A stretch of 31,264 bases of DNA. Source: Prevotellaceae bacterium UBA1726 (GTDB lineage Bacteria > Bacteroidota > Bacteroidia > Bacteroidales > Bacteroidaceae). The position numbers and the translations under genes are program-made. Position 1 is the stretch's first letter; each line of letters opens with the position of its first letter. The notes beneath the pieces were generated by a model. The model was not told the origin of the DNA. It saw only the letters and a program-made list of their open reading frames with translations, and ran no database searches. The DNA is taken from positions 1 through 31,264 of the forward strand of contig DCIM01000040.1 in assembly GCA_002316005.1 (NCBI GenBank), given 5' to 3'. Positions 24,611-31,264 of this stretch are shown one piece after another.

Positions 24611-25633
24611 CTATCTCTGTACTCTACCGTTGGCGCTACCACCTACAAGGGCCTCAACTTCTGCTTCACTGACAAGGTTGAAGTCACCATTGACGGTATG
24701 CTTCAATGCCGAAGCAGCAACAGCAAACTCCAATGCCTCACCCTGTGTTGCCTTTGTCAAAAGACCGTGGATAAGTCCACCTGAGAAGGAGTCACCACCT
24801 CCCACGCGGTCGATGATTGGGTTGATGTCATAGCGCTTTGACTCATAGAACTCCTCGCCATTGTAGATGAGTGCCTTCCAACCGTTATGGGTAGCAGAGA
24901 ACGACTCGCGGAGGGTTGAGACAACATACTTGAAACCAAACTCCTGCGCCATCTGCTCGAAGATACGATGATAGCCGCTGGCATCGGTCTTTCCGCCTTC
25001 CACATCAGCATCTGGCTTGAAACCAAGACACAACTGTGCGTCTTCCTCATTGCCGATACACACATCTACATATTGCATCAATGGACGCATAACAGAGATT
25101 GCCTTCTCCGATGTCCAGAGCTTCTTGCGGAAGTTGAGGTCGCAACTTACTGTCACTCCGTGGCGCTTTGCTGCCTCACAAGCCAATCGTGTCAGTTCGG
25201 CAGCCTTGTCCGAAACGGCTGGGGTGATGCCCGACCAATGGAACCAGTCGGCACCTTCCATTATTGCATCAAAGTCGAAATCCTCAGGATTTGCCTCTGC
25301 GATAGAAGAGTGAGCGCGGTCGTAGATTACCTTACTTGGACGCATTGACGCACCTGTCTCGGCATAATAAAGGCCAAGACGGTCGCCTCCGCGAACCATG
25401 AAACGTGTATCAACACCATATCGGCGCATTGCATTAACAGCAATCTGACCGATTTCGTGAGCTGGTACCTTACTTACAAACAATGCCTCGTGGCCATAGT
25501 TTGCAAGACTTACAGCAACATTTGCCTCGCCTCCGCCAGGGATGATGCGGAAATGGTCGGTCTGTACGAAGCGGTCATTTCCATCTGGAGAAAGGCGAAG
25601 CATAATTTCGCCAAGAGTGATGATTTTTCCCAT
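24611..25633 (-). CDS. kdgK: 2-keto-3-deoxygluconate kinase (PfkB family)
   Basis: It phosphorylates KDG to KDPG, linking UxaA (5185-6630) to Eda. The 340-residue product shows the PfkB N-terminal region (IITLGEIMLRLSPDG, IPGGGEANVAVSLANYG) and the C-terminal signature DRVGGGDSFSGGLI with catalytic D281. VSCDLNFRKKLWTS is typical of KDG kinases. Its ATG overlaps the TAA of the DUF1080 gene (TAATG), implying translational coupling. That coupling to an exported protein gene is unusual and informative. Other sugar kinases of the family are possible, but the eda/uxaC context settles the reading. Confidence 0.93.
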   Translation of the reverse strand: MGKIITLGEIMLRLSPDGNDRFVQTDHFRIIPGGGEANVAVSLANYGHEALFVSKVPAHEIGQIAVNAMRRYGVDTRFMVRGGDRLGLYYAETGASMRPSKVIYDRAHSSIAEANPEDFDFDAIMEGADWFHWSGITPAVSDKAAELTRLACEAAKRHGVTVSCDLNFRKKLWTSEKAISVMRPLMQYVDVCIGNEEDAQLCLGFKPDADVEGGKTDASGYHRIFEQMAQEFGFKYVVSTLRESFSATHNGWKALIYNGEEFYESKRYDINPIIDRVGGGDSFSGGLIHGLLTKATQGEALEFAVAASALKHTVNGDFNLVSEAEVEALVGGSANGRVQR

Positions 25634-26403
25634 TATAGTTCTTTTATCTTGATATTCTTAAACCATACCTCATCTCCGTGGTCCTGGAGAAGGAGGTTAC
25701 CCTCTGGATGGTTTCCAAAGTTATTCCAATTCTTATATTTGCTATAAGCAACGAGTGCATTCCACATCTGGTTGTTGCGCTCGTACTCAAGCAGTTTCAT
25801 TCCATTAAGCCAGTGCTCCACATGATTGCCCTGAACAACAATCATTGCTGTGTTCCAGTCGTTGATGTCGAATGGTTTGTTTGTTGGGGCAGGGATAAGG
25901 TCGTAGAGTGAACCTACAGTACGGTTTCCCTTCACACCGAGTTTTGCATCTGGATGAACCTCATCGTCGAGAATCTGGAACTCACAGCCGATTGCCGAAC
26001 CCGCACCTTTGTTTTCGGCTGGGTCAACAAAATATTTGATACCGCTGTTTGCACCCTTGGTAATCTTGAAATCCACCTTCAGGATGAAACTGCCGTATGT
26101 GCGAGTTGTCACAATATCGCCACCGTTGGTCGATTCGCTACCATCGGCCTTGAGCACCTTCAGCACACCGTCTTCAATAACCCATCCCTTCTCTGGGAAG
26201 GCGTCAAGGCGGGCACCTCTCCAGCCGTTGGTTGTCTTTCCGTCCCAAAGGAGTTGCCATCCCTCGCGCTTCTCCTGGTCGGTGAGGGTGTTGTCAGGAT
26301 TCACCACTACTGGCTGCTCCACTACCTTCTTTGTCTTCTTACCTCCTGCATAGATGCTCAACGAAAGACAGAGCATCAAGCACAAAACACCATATTTCTT
26401 CAT
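25633..26403 (-). CDS. Exported DUF1080 (3-keto-disaccharide hydrolase-like) protein
   Basis: The 256-residue product has a signal peptide (MKKYGVLCLMLCLSLSIYAG). A DUF1080 concanavalin-like beta-sandwich follows: GWQLLWDGKTTNGWRG, GWVIEDGVLKV, GDIVTTRTYGSFILKVDFKI, ANSGIKYFV, CEFQILDDEVHPDAK and a C-terminal GNLLLQDHGDEVWFKNIKI. Relatives act on 3-keto-glycosides produced by exported Gfo/Idh/MocA dehydrogenases in Bacteroides. It is 15 bp downstream of such a dehydrogenase and overlaps kdgK by 1 bp. The likely role is cleavage or hydration of an oxidised glycoside in the periplasm. The substrate is not readable. Confidence 0.85.
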   Translation of the reverse strand: MKKYGVLCLMLCLSLSIYAGGKKTKKVVEQPVVVNPDNTLTDQEKREGWQLLWDGKTTNGWRGARLDAFPEKGWVIEDGVLKVLKADGSESTNGGDIVTTRTYGSFILKVDFKITKGANSGIKYFVDPAENKGAGSAIGCEFQILDDEVHPDAKLGVKGNRTVGSLYDLIPAPTNKPFDINDWNTAMIVVQGNHVEHWLNGMKLLEYERNNQMWNALVAYSKYKNWNNFGNHPEGNLLLQDHGDEVWFKNIKIKEL

Positions 26404-26418
26404 TTTCTTTTCTGCGAA

Positions 26419-27846
26419 TTAAAGTTTGTCACTGTAGTAAATCTCCCAATCCTTGCGTGGTGGAACACCTGTAAGCATTGCATTTGCAAATGGGTTGTTT
26501 GTTATCTCGTTTGTACGGCTGTCGAAGAACAACTGTGTGTTCAGTCGCTGTGCGATGACACCGAGTGAGAATACCTGACTCAGCACACCATTGATTTCGA
26601 ATGGCGAACGTGTCTTCTCTATGCCCAGACAAGCGTTGAGGAAGTTCTCCCAATGGTTTGAAGGACTCTGTGGCACTTCTGGGAACTGCAATCCCCCGGC
26701 CTTGTCCTTGTTGATAATCTCGAGTGTGCTACCGTGCGAACCGCCCTTGAAGATAAGGTCGCGTGAGTAGATAATCTTTCCCGGATTGAGTTTCGACACT
26801 GGTGTATTGCCTTGGTTGGTCGATGGCACATTGGCATTGTATTCCGACTTACCATATCCTGCTGGCAATGGTGGGAGGTTGTCAACACCGTCATACCATG
26901 TGATGTCCAATGGAGGCATACCGTTACGGGCTGGGAAACGGAACAGAATGGTTGATGAGTAAGGATAGAAGAACTCATTCCATTCTGTCGCCTTGAGCAT
27001 CTTCACCTCGTATGGCAATCCGAGTTCGAGGAATTCGTGAACTGTATCGATGAGATGTGCGCCCCAATCACCAAGAACGCCCATACCGAAGTCATACCAG
27101 CAACGCCACTGACCAAGATGATAGTCCTTGTTGTAGTCGTGCCAAGGGCGACTGCCGAGCCATGTGTCCCAATCCATATCCTTTGGCAACTCCATTGCAT
27201 CTGGCATCTTGTGCAGGTGGCTGTCCCATCCGTGCCAACGGCGTGGGTTGTTCATGTGGACAGTGACAGCGGTCACATCCTTAATGATACCTGCTTCCTT
27301 CCAAGCCTTGAACTGGAAGTAGTTTGCCTCCGAGTGGCCCTGGTTGCCCACCTGTGTCACTACCTCCGGATGGCGCTTTGCGGCATTGATGAGGAGTTGG
27401 CACTCGTGGAAGGTGCAAGCCATTGGCTTCTCCAGATAGACATGCTTTCCACACGACAATGCGTGCATGGCAATAGGGAAATGTGAATGGTCAGGAGTGG
27501 CGATGGCTACTGCCTCGAAATGACTGCCGTACTCATCGAACAGTTTGCGGAAATCGCGGAAACGCTTTGCGTCGGGATACATGTTCATCACCTTCTGTGT
27601 GTGCTTTGCACCCATGTCCACATCGCAGAGGGCAACAACATCCACCATATTGGTGCGCTTGAAGTCCTCGATAATCTGCTCACCGCGGTTGCCTATACCG
27701 ATATAGGCTATTTTCACCTTGCGCGACTTTGCTGCCGCACGCTCCATTGAATTCATCAAGTTTGGCATTGCGCTGCCGATGGAAGGTACTGCAAGTCCTG
27801 CTGCACCTATGCCCATTGTCTTGAGAAAATCTCTTCTACTTGCCAT
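26419..27846 (-). CDS. Tat-exported Gfo/Idh/MocA oxidoreductase, candidate glycoside C3-dehydrogenase
   Basis: The 475-residue product begins MASRRDFLKTMGIGAAGLAV, a twin-arginine signal (SRRDFLK) for export of a folded, cofactor-loaded enzyme. The Rossmann domain has IGIGNRGEQI, VALCDVD, AIATPDHSHFPIAMHAL and EKPMACTF with the conserved EKP lysine. GVLGDWGAHLID carries the usual active-site His. Long insertions (YKDYHLGQWRCWYDFG) are typical of the secreted Bacteroidota subgroup. Related enzymes oxidise the C3 hydroxyl of glycosides using tightly bound NAD. It is the first gene of the operon (DUF1080, kdgK, eda, uxaC) and faces a divergent exported TIM-barrel gene. Substrate unknown. Confidence 0.88.
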   Translation of the reverse strand: MASRRDFLKTMGIGAAGLAVPSIGSAMPNLMNSMERAAAKSRKVKIAYIGIGNRGEQIIEDFKRTNMVDVVALCDVDMGAKHTQKVMNMYPDAKRFRDFRKLFDEYGSHFEAVAIATPDHSHFPIAMHALSCGKHVYLEKPMACTFHECQLLINAAKRHPEVVTQVGNQGHSEANYFQFKAWKEAGIIKDVTAVTVHMNNPRRWHGWDSHLHKMPDAMELPKDMDWDTWLGSRPWHDYNKDYHLGQWRCWYDFGMGVLGDWGAHLIDTVHEFLELGLPYEVKMLKATEWNEFFYPYSSTILFRFPARNGMPPLDITWYDGVDNLPPLPAGYGKSEYNANVPSTNQGNTPVSKLNPGKIIYSRDLIFKGGSHGSTLEIINKDKAGGLQFPEVPQSPSNHWENFLNACLGIEKTRSPFEINGVLSQVFSLGVIAQRLNTQLFFDSRTNEITNNPFANAMLTGVPPRKDWEIYYSDKL

Positions 27847-27919
27847 GTCGTTTCAGTTTCGTTATTGGTTTTTTGCTTGTTTCGGGAATGGAATCCCGGG
27901 TTTAGTTCAAATTGATATG

Positions 27920-27927
27920 CAAAAATA
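27920..27927 (-). promoter_or_regulatory. -7 box of the oxidoreductase-kdgK-eda-uxaC operon
   Basis: TATTTTTG on the minus strand fits TAnnTTTG and leaves a leader of about 70 nt before the 27846 start. No clear -33 element is seen. The leader contains a small inverted repeat, CGGGA/TCCCG (27883-27898). Confidence 0.5.
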
Positions 27928-27987
27928 GAAAAAATATTTCTCATTCTCTGCTTTTTCGCAATGATTTTTTCCTTTTCCCGCAAGAAA

Positions 27988-28002
27988 TGCAATTTTATTG
28001 CA
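27988..28002. promoter_or_regulatory. TGCAAT-N3-ATTGCA palindrome, candidate operator
   Basis: A perfect 6+6 inverted repeat with a 3-bp centre lies 10 bp upstream of the -7 box of the TIM-barrel gene, inside the divergent promoter region. The GCAAT/ATTGC half-sites resemble LacI-type operators, but no regulator gene is visible. It could control both divergent units. Confidence 0.45.
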
Positions 28003-28012
28003 AGATTTTCAT

Positions 28013-28020
28013 TACCTTTG
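28013..28020 (+). promoter_or_regulatory. -7 box of the TIM-barrel gene
   Basis: TACCTTTG matches TAnnTTTG, 34 bp upstream of the ATG at 28055. This position rules out the in-frame upstream start at 27998 as the translation start. Confidence 0.65.
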
Positions 28021-28054
28021 CCTTCGACTAAACAAAACTATCAACCGCAACAAT

Positions 28055-28870
28055 ATGAAACAACTATTCGCCTCGCTTGTTCTTTTCTGCATTTGCATCA
28101 ATGTGAATGCCCAGCAGACTTTCGGTCATCACAACTCCGAAAACTTCGATATTGGCATTGCCGGCTATTCCTATCGCGAGTTCTCCATCGACCAGACTCT
28201 GCAATTTTTGCAGAGCATGGGTGTGAAATATCTGTCAATTAAGGACTTCTGGCTTCCGCTCAATTCCACGAAGGAGGAGATGGAGGCATTCAAGGCGAAG
28301 TGTGCCTCTTATGGCGTTGAGGGTTATACGCTCGGTCCTATCTACATGAACTCCGAGGCTGAAGTCGATCGTGCCTTTGCCTATGCCCAGCGCTATGGAG
28401 TGGATATGTTCATTGGTGTTCCTGCCTACGAGATGCTTGACTATACCATTGAGAAGGTTCGCCAAACGGGTATTCGTGTGGCAATCCACACTCATGGTCC
28501 TGACGGTGCTGCCTTCCCCGATATCCGCACCATCGTTGAGAAGGTGAAGGACCCTTCGTTGGGCGTTGGCTGTTGTATGGATCTTGGTCACACTTTCCGT
28601 GCGGGCTATGATGTGGCGAAAGACATAAAGAAATTCCGCAAATGGATATATGATATCCATATCAAGGACGAGACTGATGCCTCAAAGGCTGGTCAGACAT
28701 GGGAGATTGGTCGCGGACAGATGGATATCCCTTCAATCATCAAGGCTCTGAAGAAGATTGGCTACAAGGGCAAAATCTCTATGGAGTTCGAGAAGAACGG
28801 CAAGAATCCTCATCCAGGTGTTGCGGAGTCAATTGGCTATCTCCGCGGTGTGATGGACACAATGAAATAA
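28055..28870 (+). CDS. Exported sugar isomerase/epimerase-like TIM-barrel protein
   Basis: The ATG at 28055 gives 271 residues with a signal peptide (MKQLFASLVLFCICINVNAQ). The mature protein is an AP-endonuclease-2/xylose-isomerase-like TIM barrel with putative metal ligands in CMDLGHTF (Asp, His), DIHIKDE (His) and SMEFE (Glu), plus VAIHTHG. Such exported barrels accompany Gfo/Idh/MocA dehydrogenases and DUF1080 proteins in Bacteroides glycoside-oxidation clusters, where they act on 3-keto-glycosides or their products. Divergent from the oxidoreductase operon across a shared 208-bp region, it is likely co-regulated. The precise reaction (elimination, hydration or epimerisation) is not readable. 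Confidence 0.82.
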   Translation: MKQLFASLVLFCICINVNAQQTFGHHNSENFDIGIAGYSYREFSIDQTLQFLQSMGVKYLSIKDFWLPLNSTKEEMEAFKAKCASYGVEGYTLGPIYMNSEAEVDRAFAYAQRYGVDMFIGVPAYEMLDYTIEKVRQTGIRVAIHTHGPDGAAFPDIRTIVEKVKDPSLGVGCCMDLGHTFRAGYDVAKDIKKFRKWIYDIHIKDETDASKAGQTWEIGRGQMDIPSIIKALKKIGYKGKISMEFEKNGKNPHPGVAESIGYLRGVMDTMK

Positions 28871-28921
28871 TCTTGTCCCCACATTGAGGAACAAGAATTA
28901 AATTGAATTCACGAACTAAAC

Positions 28922-29119
28922 AAAAAATCCTCCATTCCTCCATATTCGAGGTTAAGTTACTGAAACACAAACTGTTACATTATGGAGGATGTGTGCAATA
29001 TCTTCCATATATCCTCCATAACATGGAAGATCTATGGAGGATTGGAGATATATCTTCCATAGTATAACCCATTGAATACCAATGCGTTACGGGTAATTAT
29101 GGAGGAATGGAGGATTTTT
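28922..29119. repeat. Foldback element with 22-bp terminal inverted repeats and internal TGGAGGA/TCCTCCA copies
   Basis: 28923-28944 and 29098-29119 are perfect 22-bp inverted repeats (AATCCTCCATTCCTCCATA core). Inside are alternating inverted copies of ATCTTCCAT/ATGGAAGAT and ATCCTCCATA/TATGGAGGAT between about 28980 and 29062, so several cruciforms are possible. No open reading frame and no clear target duplication are seen. It is MITE-like and unrelated in sequence to the element at 4204-4512. Confidence 0.75.
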
Positions 29120-29176
29120 CATTCAATTCATTTAGCACAGAAATTCATTCAGAGTAAAAGCATAGGAATGACCATA

Positions 29177-29237
29177 TCATTCAAGTGGAATGACAAAGTC
29201 ATTTAATTGGAATGAGGTGGTCATTTAACTGAAATGA
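29177..29237. repeat. Second 22-bp-period array (three 17-bp units)
   Basis: Units start at 29177 (TCATTCAAGTGGAATGA), 29199 (TCATTTAATTGGAATGA) and 29221 (TCATTTAACTGAAATGA), exactly 22 bp apart with spacers caaag and ggtgg. The last unit is identical to the first unit of the 4052 array. It lies just after a foldback element; the 4052 array lies just before one. Confidence 0.9.
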
Positions 29238-29242
29238 CAAAG

Positions 29243-29258
29243 AATTCGCTAGCGAATT
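29243..29258. repeat. Perfect 16-bp palindrome
   Basis: AATTCGCTAGCGAATT is fully self-complementary and lies 5 bp after the last unit of the 22-bp array. The rest of 29260-29590 holds no gene; besides the 20-bp repeat at 29422-29441 I see nothing functional until the promoter. Confidence 0.6.
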
Positions 29259-29421
29259 TCTGCTCATTCCGCCCTTTTCATTTGGCAGTAATATAGAACA
29301 GGACCCATGATGAGTTTTGTGGGGCGTCGCTTCGCTCCTAAACAACGGAGAACAACAACCGTATAAGAAAATCTCAAAAAAGATAATTAATGGGAAAATT
29401 AATGGATAATTGGTGATAATT

Positions 29422-29441
29422 CGCTCGGCTTTGCCGCTTTC
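29422..29441. repeat. 20-bp repeat shared with uxaA
   Basis: CGCTCGGCTTTGCCGCTTTC here matches the reverse complement of 6359-6378 inside uxaA at 19 of 20 positions. It contains GCGG/CCGC-type complementarity with nearby sequence (AGCGCAGCGGAGAAAG, 29444 on) and is probably a dispersed genomic repeat. Confidence 0.65.
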
Positions 29442-29594
29442 ATAGCGCAGCGGAGAAAGAATGTTGGAAAAATAAAAACATATGATTGTAAGAGCTCTCT
29501 ATGAACTTCCGAAGTCACGACCGCCGTGTAGGGTGAAAGGTGAAATGCAAAATTTGTAAATTGAAAATTTCATGGAGGTTTGGAATAAACGAAT

Positions 29595-29602
29595 TATTTT
29601 TG
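29595..29602 (+). promoter_or_regulatory. -7 box of the esterase gene
   Basis: TATTTTTG fits TAnnTTTG and lies 33 bp upstream of the ATG at 29636. TTTG at 29579-29582 is rather close (12 bp), so the -33 element is unclear. Confidence 0.55.
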
Positions 29603-29635
29603 CCCGCGTCAAAGAAATATTAATTAAAACCTAAT

Positions 29636-30538
29636 ATGAGAATAATTTTCCTTTTAGCGGCAGTGTTCTTTTCAATGAATATTGCGGCGCAGTTACCAAA
29701 GAGTTTTGATATTGACTTGTGGACAGGCGGACTGCCAAACAGTAACGGACTGGATTCCGAGCCATGGGACGATGCATCGCGTAACTTCAAACCATCCATT
29801 CGTGTCTATTTGCCTGAAGGCGAGGAGAAGACCGATATGGCTGTTCTGGTTATTCCTGGCGGTGGCTATCGTGTATTGTCAAATGGTGCCGAGGGGCATG
29901 AGTGGGCAAACGAATTCGTTCCACAGGGCATTGCCACGATAGTCCTCTCCTACCGTATGCCAATGGGCGTAACAGAGGTTCCTATCAGCGATGCCAACGA
30001 GGCAATGCGTATCATCCGTGCTAATGCCGAAAAATGGGGCATCAACCCACAGAAGGTGGGTGTACTTGGTTCGTCGGCTGGTGGTCATCTGGCATCAACA
30101 ATATGCACACATGGTGATGCAGCCAAACGCCCGAATTTCCAGATTCTCTTCTATCCGGTCATCTCTATGGACAAGGCCTACACTCACATGGACAGTCACA
30201 ACTGCATCATAGGCGAAGATGCCTCGCAGGAAATGGAGGATCTCTACAGCAACCAGTTGCAGGTTGACTCCCTGACACCACCTGCCATCATCATTGTTGC
30301 CGATGACGACTTCCTCGTACCACCACGCAACTCTGCAGAATACTATCTGGCACTGAAGAAAGCCGGCGTGAAGGCAAACATCCATGCCTATCCTCACGGC
30401 GGTCATGGTTTTGGTTGCGGCAAGCGATTCCCTTACCACGACCAGATGATGGCTGATCTCAACACATGGCTCGAGACGATAAAGAACCCGGAAAAATTCC
30501 GTCCTGTTGGCTTCGGCCCATGGCCTCCACGCAAGTAA
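29636..30538 (+). CDS. Exported alpha/beta hydrolase, probable carbohydrate esterase
   Basis: The 300-residue product has a signal peptide (MRIIFLLAAVFFSMNIAAQ). The alpha/beta-hydrolase domain has an oxyanion loop IPGGGY, nucleophile S147 in GSSAGGH, an acid in VADDDFLVP (about 224) and H257 in HGGHGFG. It resembles xylan acetyl/feruloyl esterase-type proteins (BD-FAE-like) common in Prevotella glycan loci. The expected role is removal of acetyl or other ester groups from plant polysaccharide in the periplasm. It has its own promoter and a strong terminator at 30562-30587, so it seems monocistronic. Substrate is inferred from family only. Confidence 0.87.
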   Translation: MRIIFLLAAVFFSMNIAAQLPKSFDIDLWTGGLPNSNGLDSEPWDDASRNFKPSIRVYLPEGEEKTDMAVLVIPGGGYRVLSNGAEGHEWANEFVPQGIATIVLSYRMPMGVTEVPISDANEAMRIIRANAEKWGINPQKVGVLGSSAGGHLASTICTHGDAAKRPNFQILFYPVISMDKAYTHMDSHNCIIGEDASQEMEDLYSNQLQVDSLTPPAIIIVADDDFLVPPRNSAEYYLALKKAGVKANIHAYPHGGHGFGCGKRFPYHDQMMADLNTWLETIKNPEKFRPVGFGPWPPRK

Positions 30539-30561
30539 GAGATTCTAAAAACATAATAATC

Positions 30562-30587
30562 AAGGCTCCTCCACAGGGGCCTTTTTT
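30562..30587 (+). terminator. Rho-independent terminator after the esterase gene
   Basis: AAGGCTCC (30562-30569) pairs with GGGGCCTT (30576-30583, one G-U) around a 6-nt loop, followed by TTTT. Confidence 0.85.
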
Positions 30588-30684
30588 GTTGCTATAAGAA
30601 TCATGCGCATACGAGGCAAAACCTCCCCAGTAGGGATTCCCTCGCAAACTATGGGGGAAATACCCGCACGATTAGGGAAAGTCA

Positions 30685-30716
30685 TTTGCACAGGCCCCGA
30701 AATTGCTATAACTTTG
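30685..30716 (+). promoter_or_regulatory. Promoter of the 30804 gene
   Basis: TTTG at 30685-30688 and TAACTTTG at 30709-30716 are 20 bp apart, a good match to the Bacteroidota -33/-7 promoter. An A-rich leader of about 87 nt follows. Confidence 0.75.
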
Positions 30717-30803
30717 CCACCAGAAAATCAGAGACGACCGGAATTCAACTTCCCGACTCTCACAAAAAAAACAAAGTAATAACAATTTTAAAATATAACG
30801 ATT

Positions 30804-31264
30804 ATGACACGCAACAGTTTCTTCACAGCAATGGCAGTAGTTATCATGATGATGACAAGTGTTAATTCTTATGCTCAGGGTCCTCGCGGCAACAGAATGG
30901 GCAACCGTGGTGGAAACCGTGAGATGGTAATGAACAACCGTGGAAGCCAGAACAACCACCGTGGTCAGGCAATGATGCACAACAACAATGGCCCTCACAT
31001 GATGAACAATCGTCCAAACATGGGCGGACCAGTGATGGCAGGTCATCCACATGCAGGTCATATGCCACATGTCGATAATCGTGGATTCGTTCCTGGTTGG
31101 GAAGGCAGAGTAATGTATCGCGATGGTCGTTGGGGTTATCTCCGCAATGCAGACTGGTACTGGTATGACACATACTTCGAGCCAGAGTTCTACTACGGTC
31201 GTCCACTTGACTACTTCCACTCACACATCATCCCTGTTGATGGTCGCGCAGTAGCAGCCGTAGC
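30804..31264 (+). CDS. Exported Met/His/Asn/Gly-rich protein (3' truncated)
   Basis: The frame from ATG 30804 stays open to the right edge (153 complete codons). It starts with a signal peptide (MTRNSFFTAMAVVIMMMTSV, cut after SYAQ). A low-complexity segment of about 65 residues follows, rich in N, G, R, M and H (NRGGNRE, QAMMHNNNGPHMMNN, MAGHPHAGHMPH). Then comes a Trp/Tyr-rich part (WEGRVMYRDGRWGYL, DWYWYDTYF, EFYYGRPLDYFHSH). The composition suggests an envelope or surface protein, possibly metal-binding through Met and His, which is only a guess. I recognise no family. The start is supported by the signal peptide and the promoter at 30685-30716. Confidence 0.8.
   Translation, partial: MTRNSFFTAMAVVIMMMTSVNSYAQGPRGNRMGNRGGNREMVMNNRGSQNNHRGQAMMHNNNGPHMMNNRPNMGGPVMAGHPHAGHMPHVDNRGFVPGWEGRVMYRDGRWGYLRNADWYWYDTYFEPEFYYGRPLDYFHSHIIPVDGRAVAAV

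Overview
The window looks like a chromosomal segment of a polysaccharide-degrading member of the Bacteroidota, most likely Prevotellaceae or close Bacteroidales. The reasons are repeated TAnnTTTG-type -7 promoter boxes, signal peptides ending in A-Q, a glycan lyase with GLUG repeats and a dockerin-like tail, and many glycan and uronate catabolism genes. The genus is inferred from style; no rRNA or marker gene is present.

Layout. 1-3964: 3' part of a large secreted polysaccharide lyase (PL8-like). 3965-4646: non-coding, with a 22-bp-period array of semi-palindromes and a ~310-bp nested inverted repeat. 4647-5123: small exported protein of unknown role. 5185-10786 (minus): five-gene operon, read in transcription order as L-galactose dehydrogenase, lactonase, L-galactonate 5-dehydrogenase, tagaturonate reductase (uxaB) and altronate dehydratase (uxaA). 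10911-12302 (plus): exported GH30, probably endo-beta-1,6-galactanase. 12305-16045 (minus): BASS-type transporter, exported GH51 arabinofuranosidase and a THUMP-like methyltransferase. 16281-22323 (plus): tolC/MFP/RND efflux operon ending in a small PII-like gene. 22406-27846 (minus): five-gene operon, in transcription order Tat-exported Gfo/Idh/MocA oxidoreductase, exported DUF1080 protein, kdgK, eda and uxaC. 28055-28870 (plus): divergent exported TIM-barrel isomerase/epimerase-like protein. 28871-29635: non-coding, with a second terminal-inverted-repeat element and a second 22-bp-period array. 29636-30538: exported alpha/beta hydrolase. 30804 to the right edge: start of an exported Met/His/Asn/Gly-rich protein.

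How it fits together. The two minus-strand catabolic operons complement each other. The first takes L-galactose to D-tagaturonate, D-altronate and 2-keto-3-deoxygluconate (KDG). The second supplies uronate isomerase (D-galacturonate to tagaturonate), KDG kinase and KDPG aldolase, ending in pyruvate and glyceraldehyde-3-phosphate. The second operon begins with two exported proteins and sits opposite a third. These resemble the module proposed in Bacteroides for glycoside cleavage by C3 oxidation and elimination, so exported oxidative glycan cleavage may be wired to cytoplasmic KDG metabolism. Around them are a PL8 lyase, GH30, GH51 and an esterase, which points to plant arabinogalactan or substituted xylan, or uronate-rich glycans. 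No SusC/SusD pair, sugar transporter or sensor is visible.

The most unusual non-coding signals are the two 22-bp-period arrays, two foldback (MITE-like) elements, 9-bp tandem repeats in two intercistronic gaps, and short repeats that appear to have inserted in frame into the uxaA and methyltransferase coding sequences.
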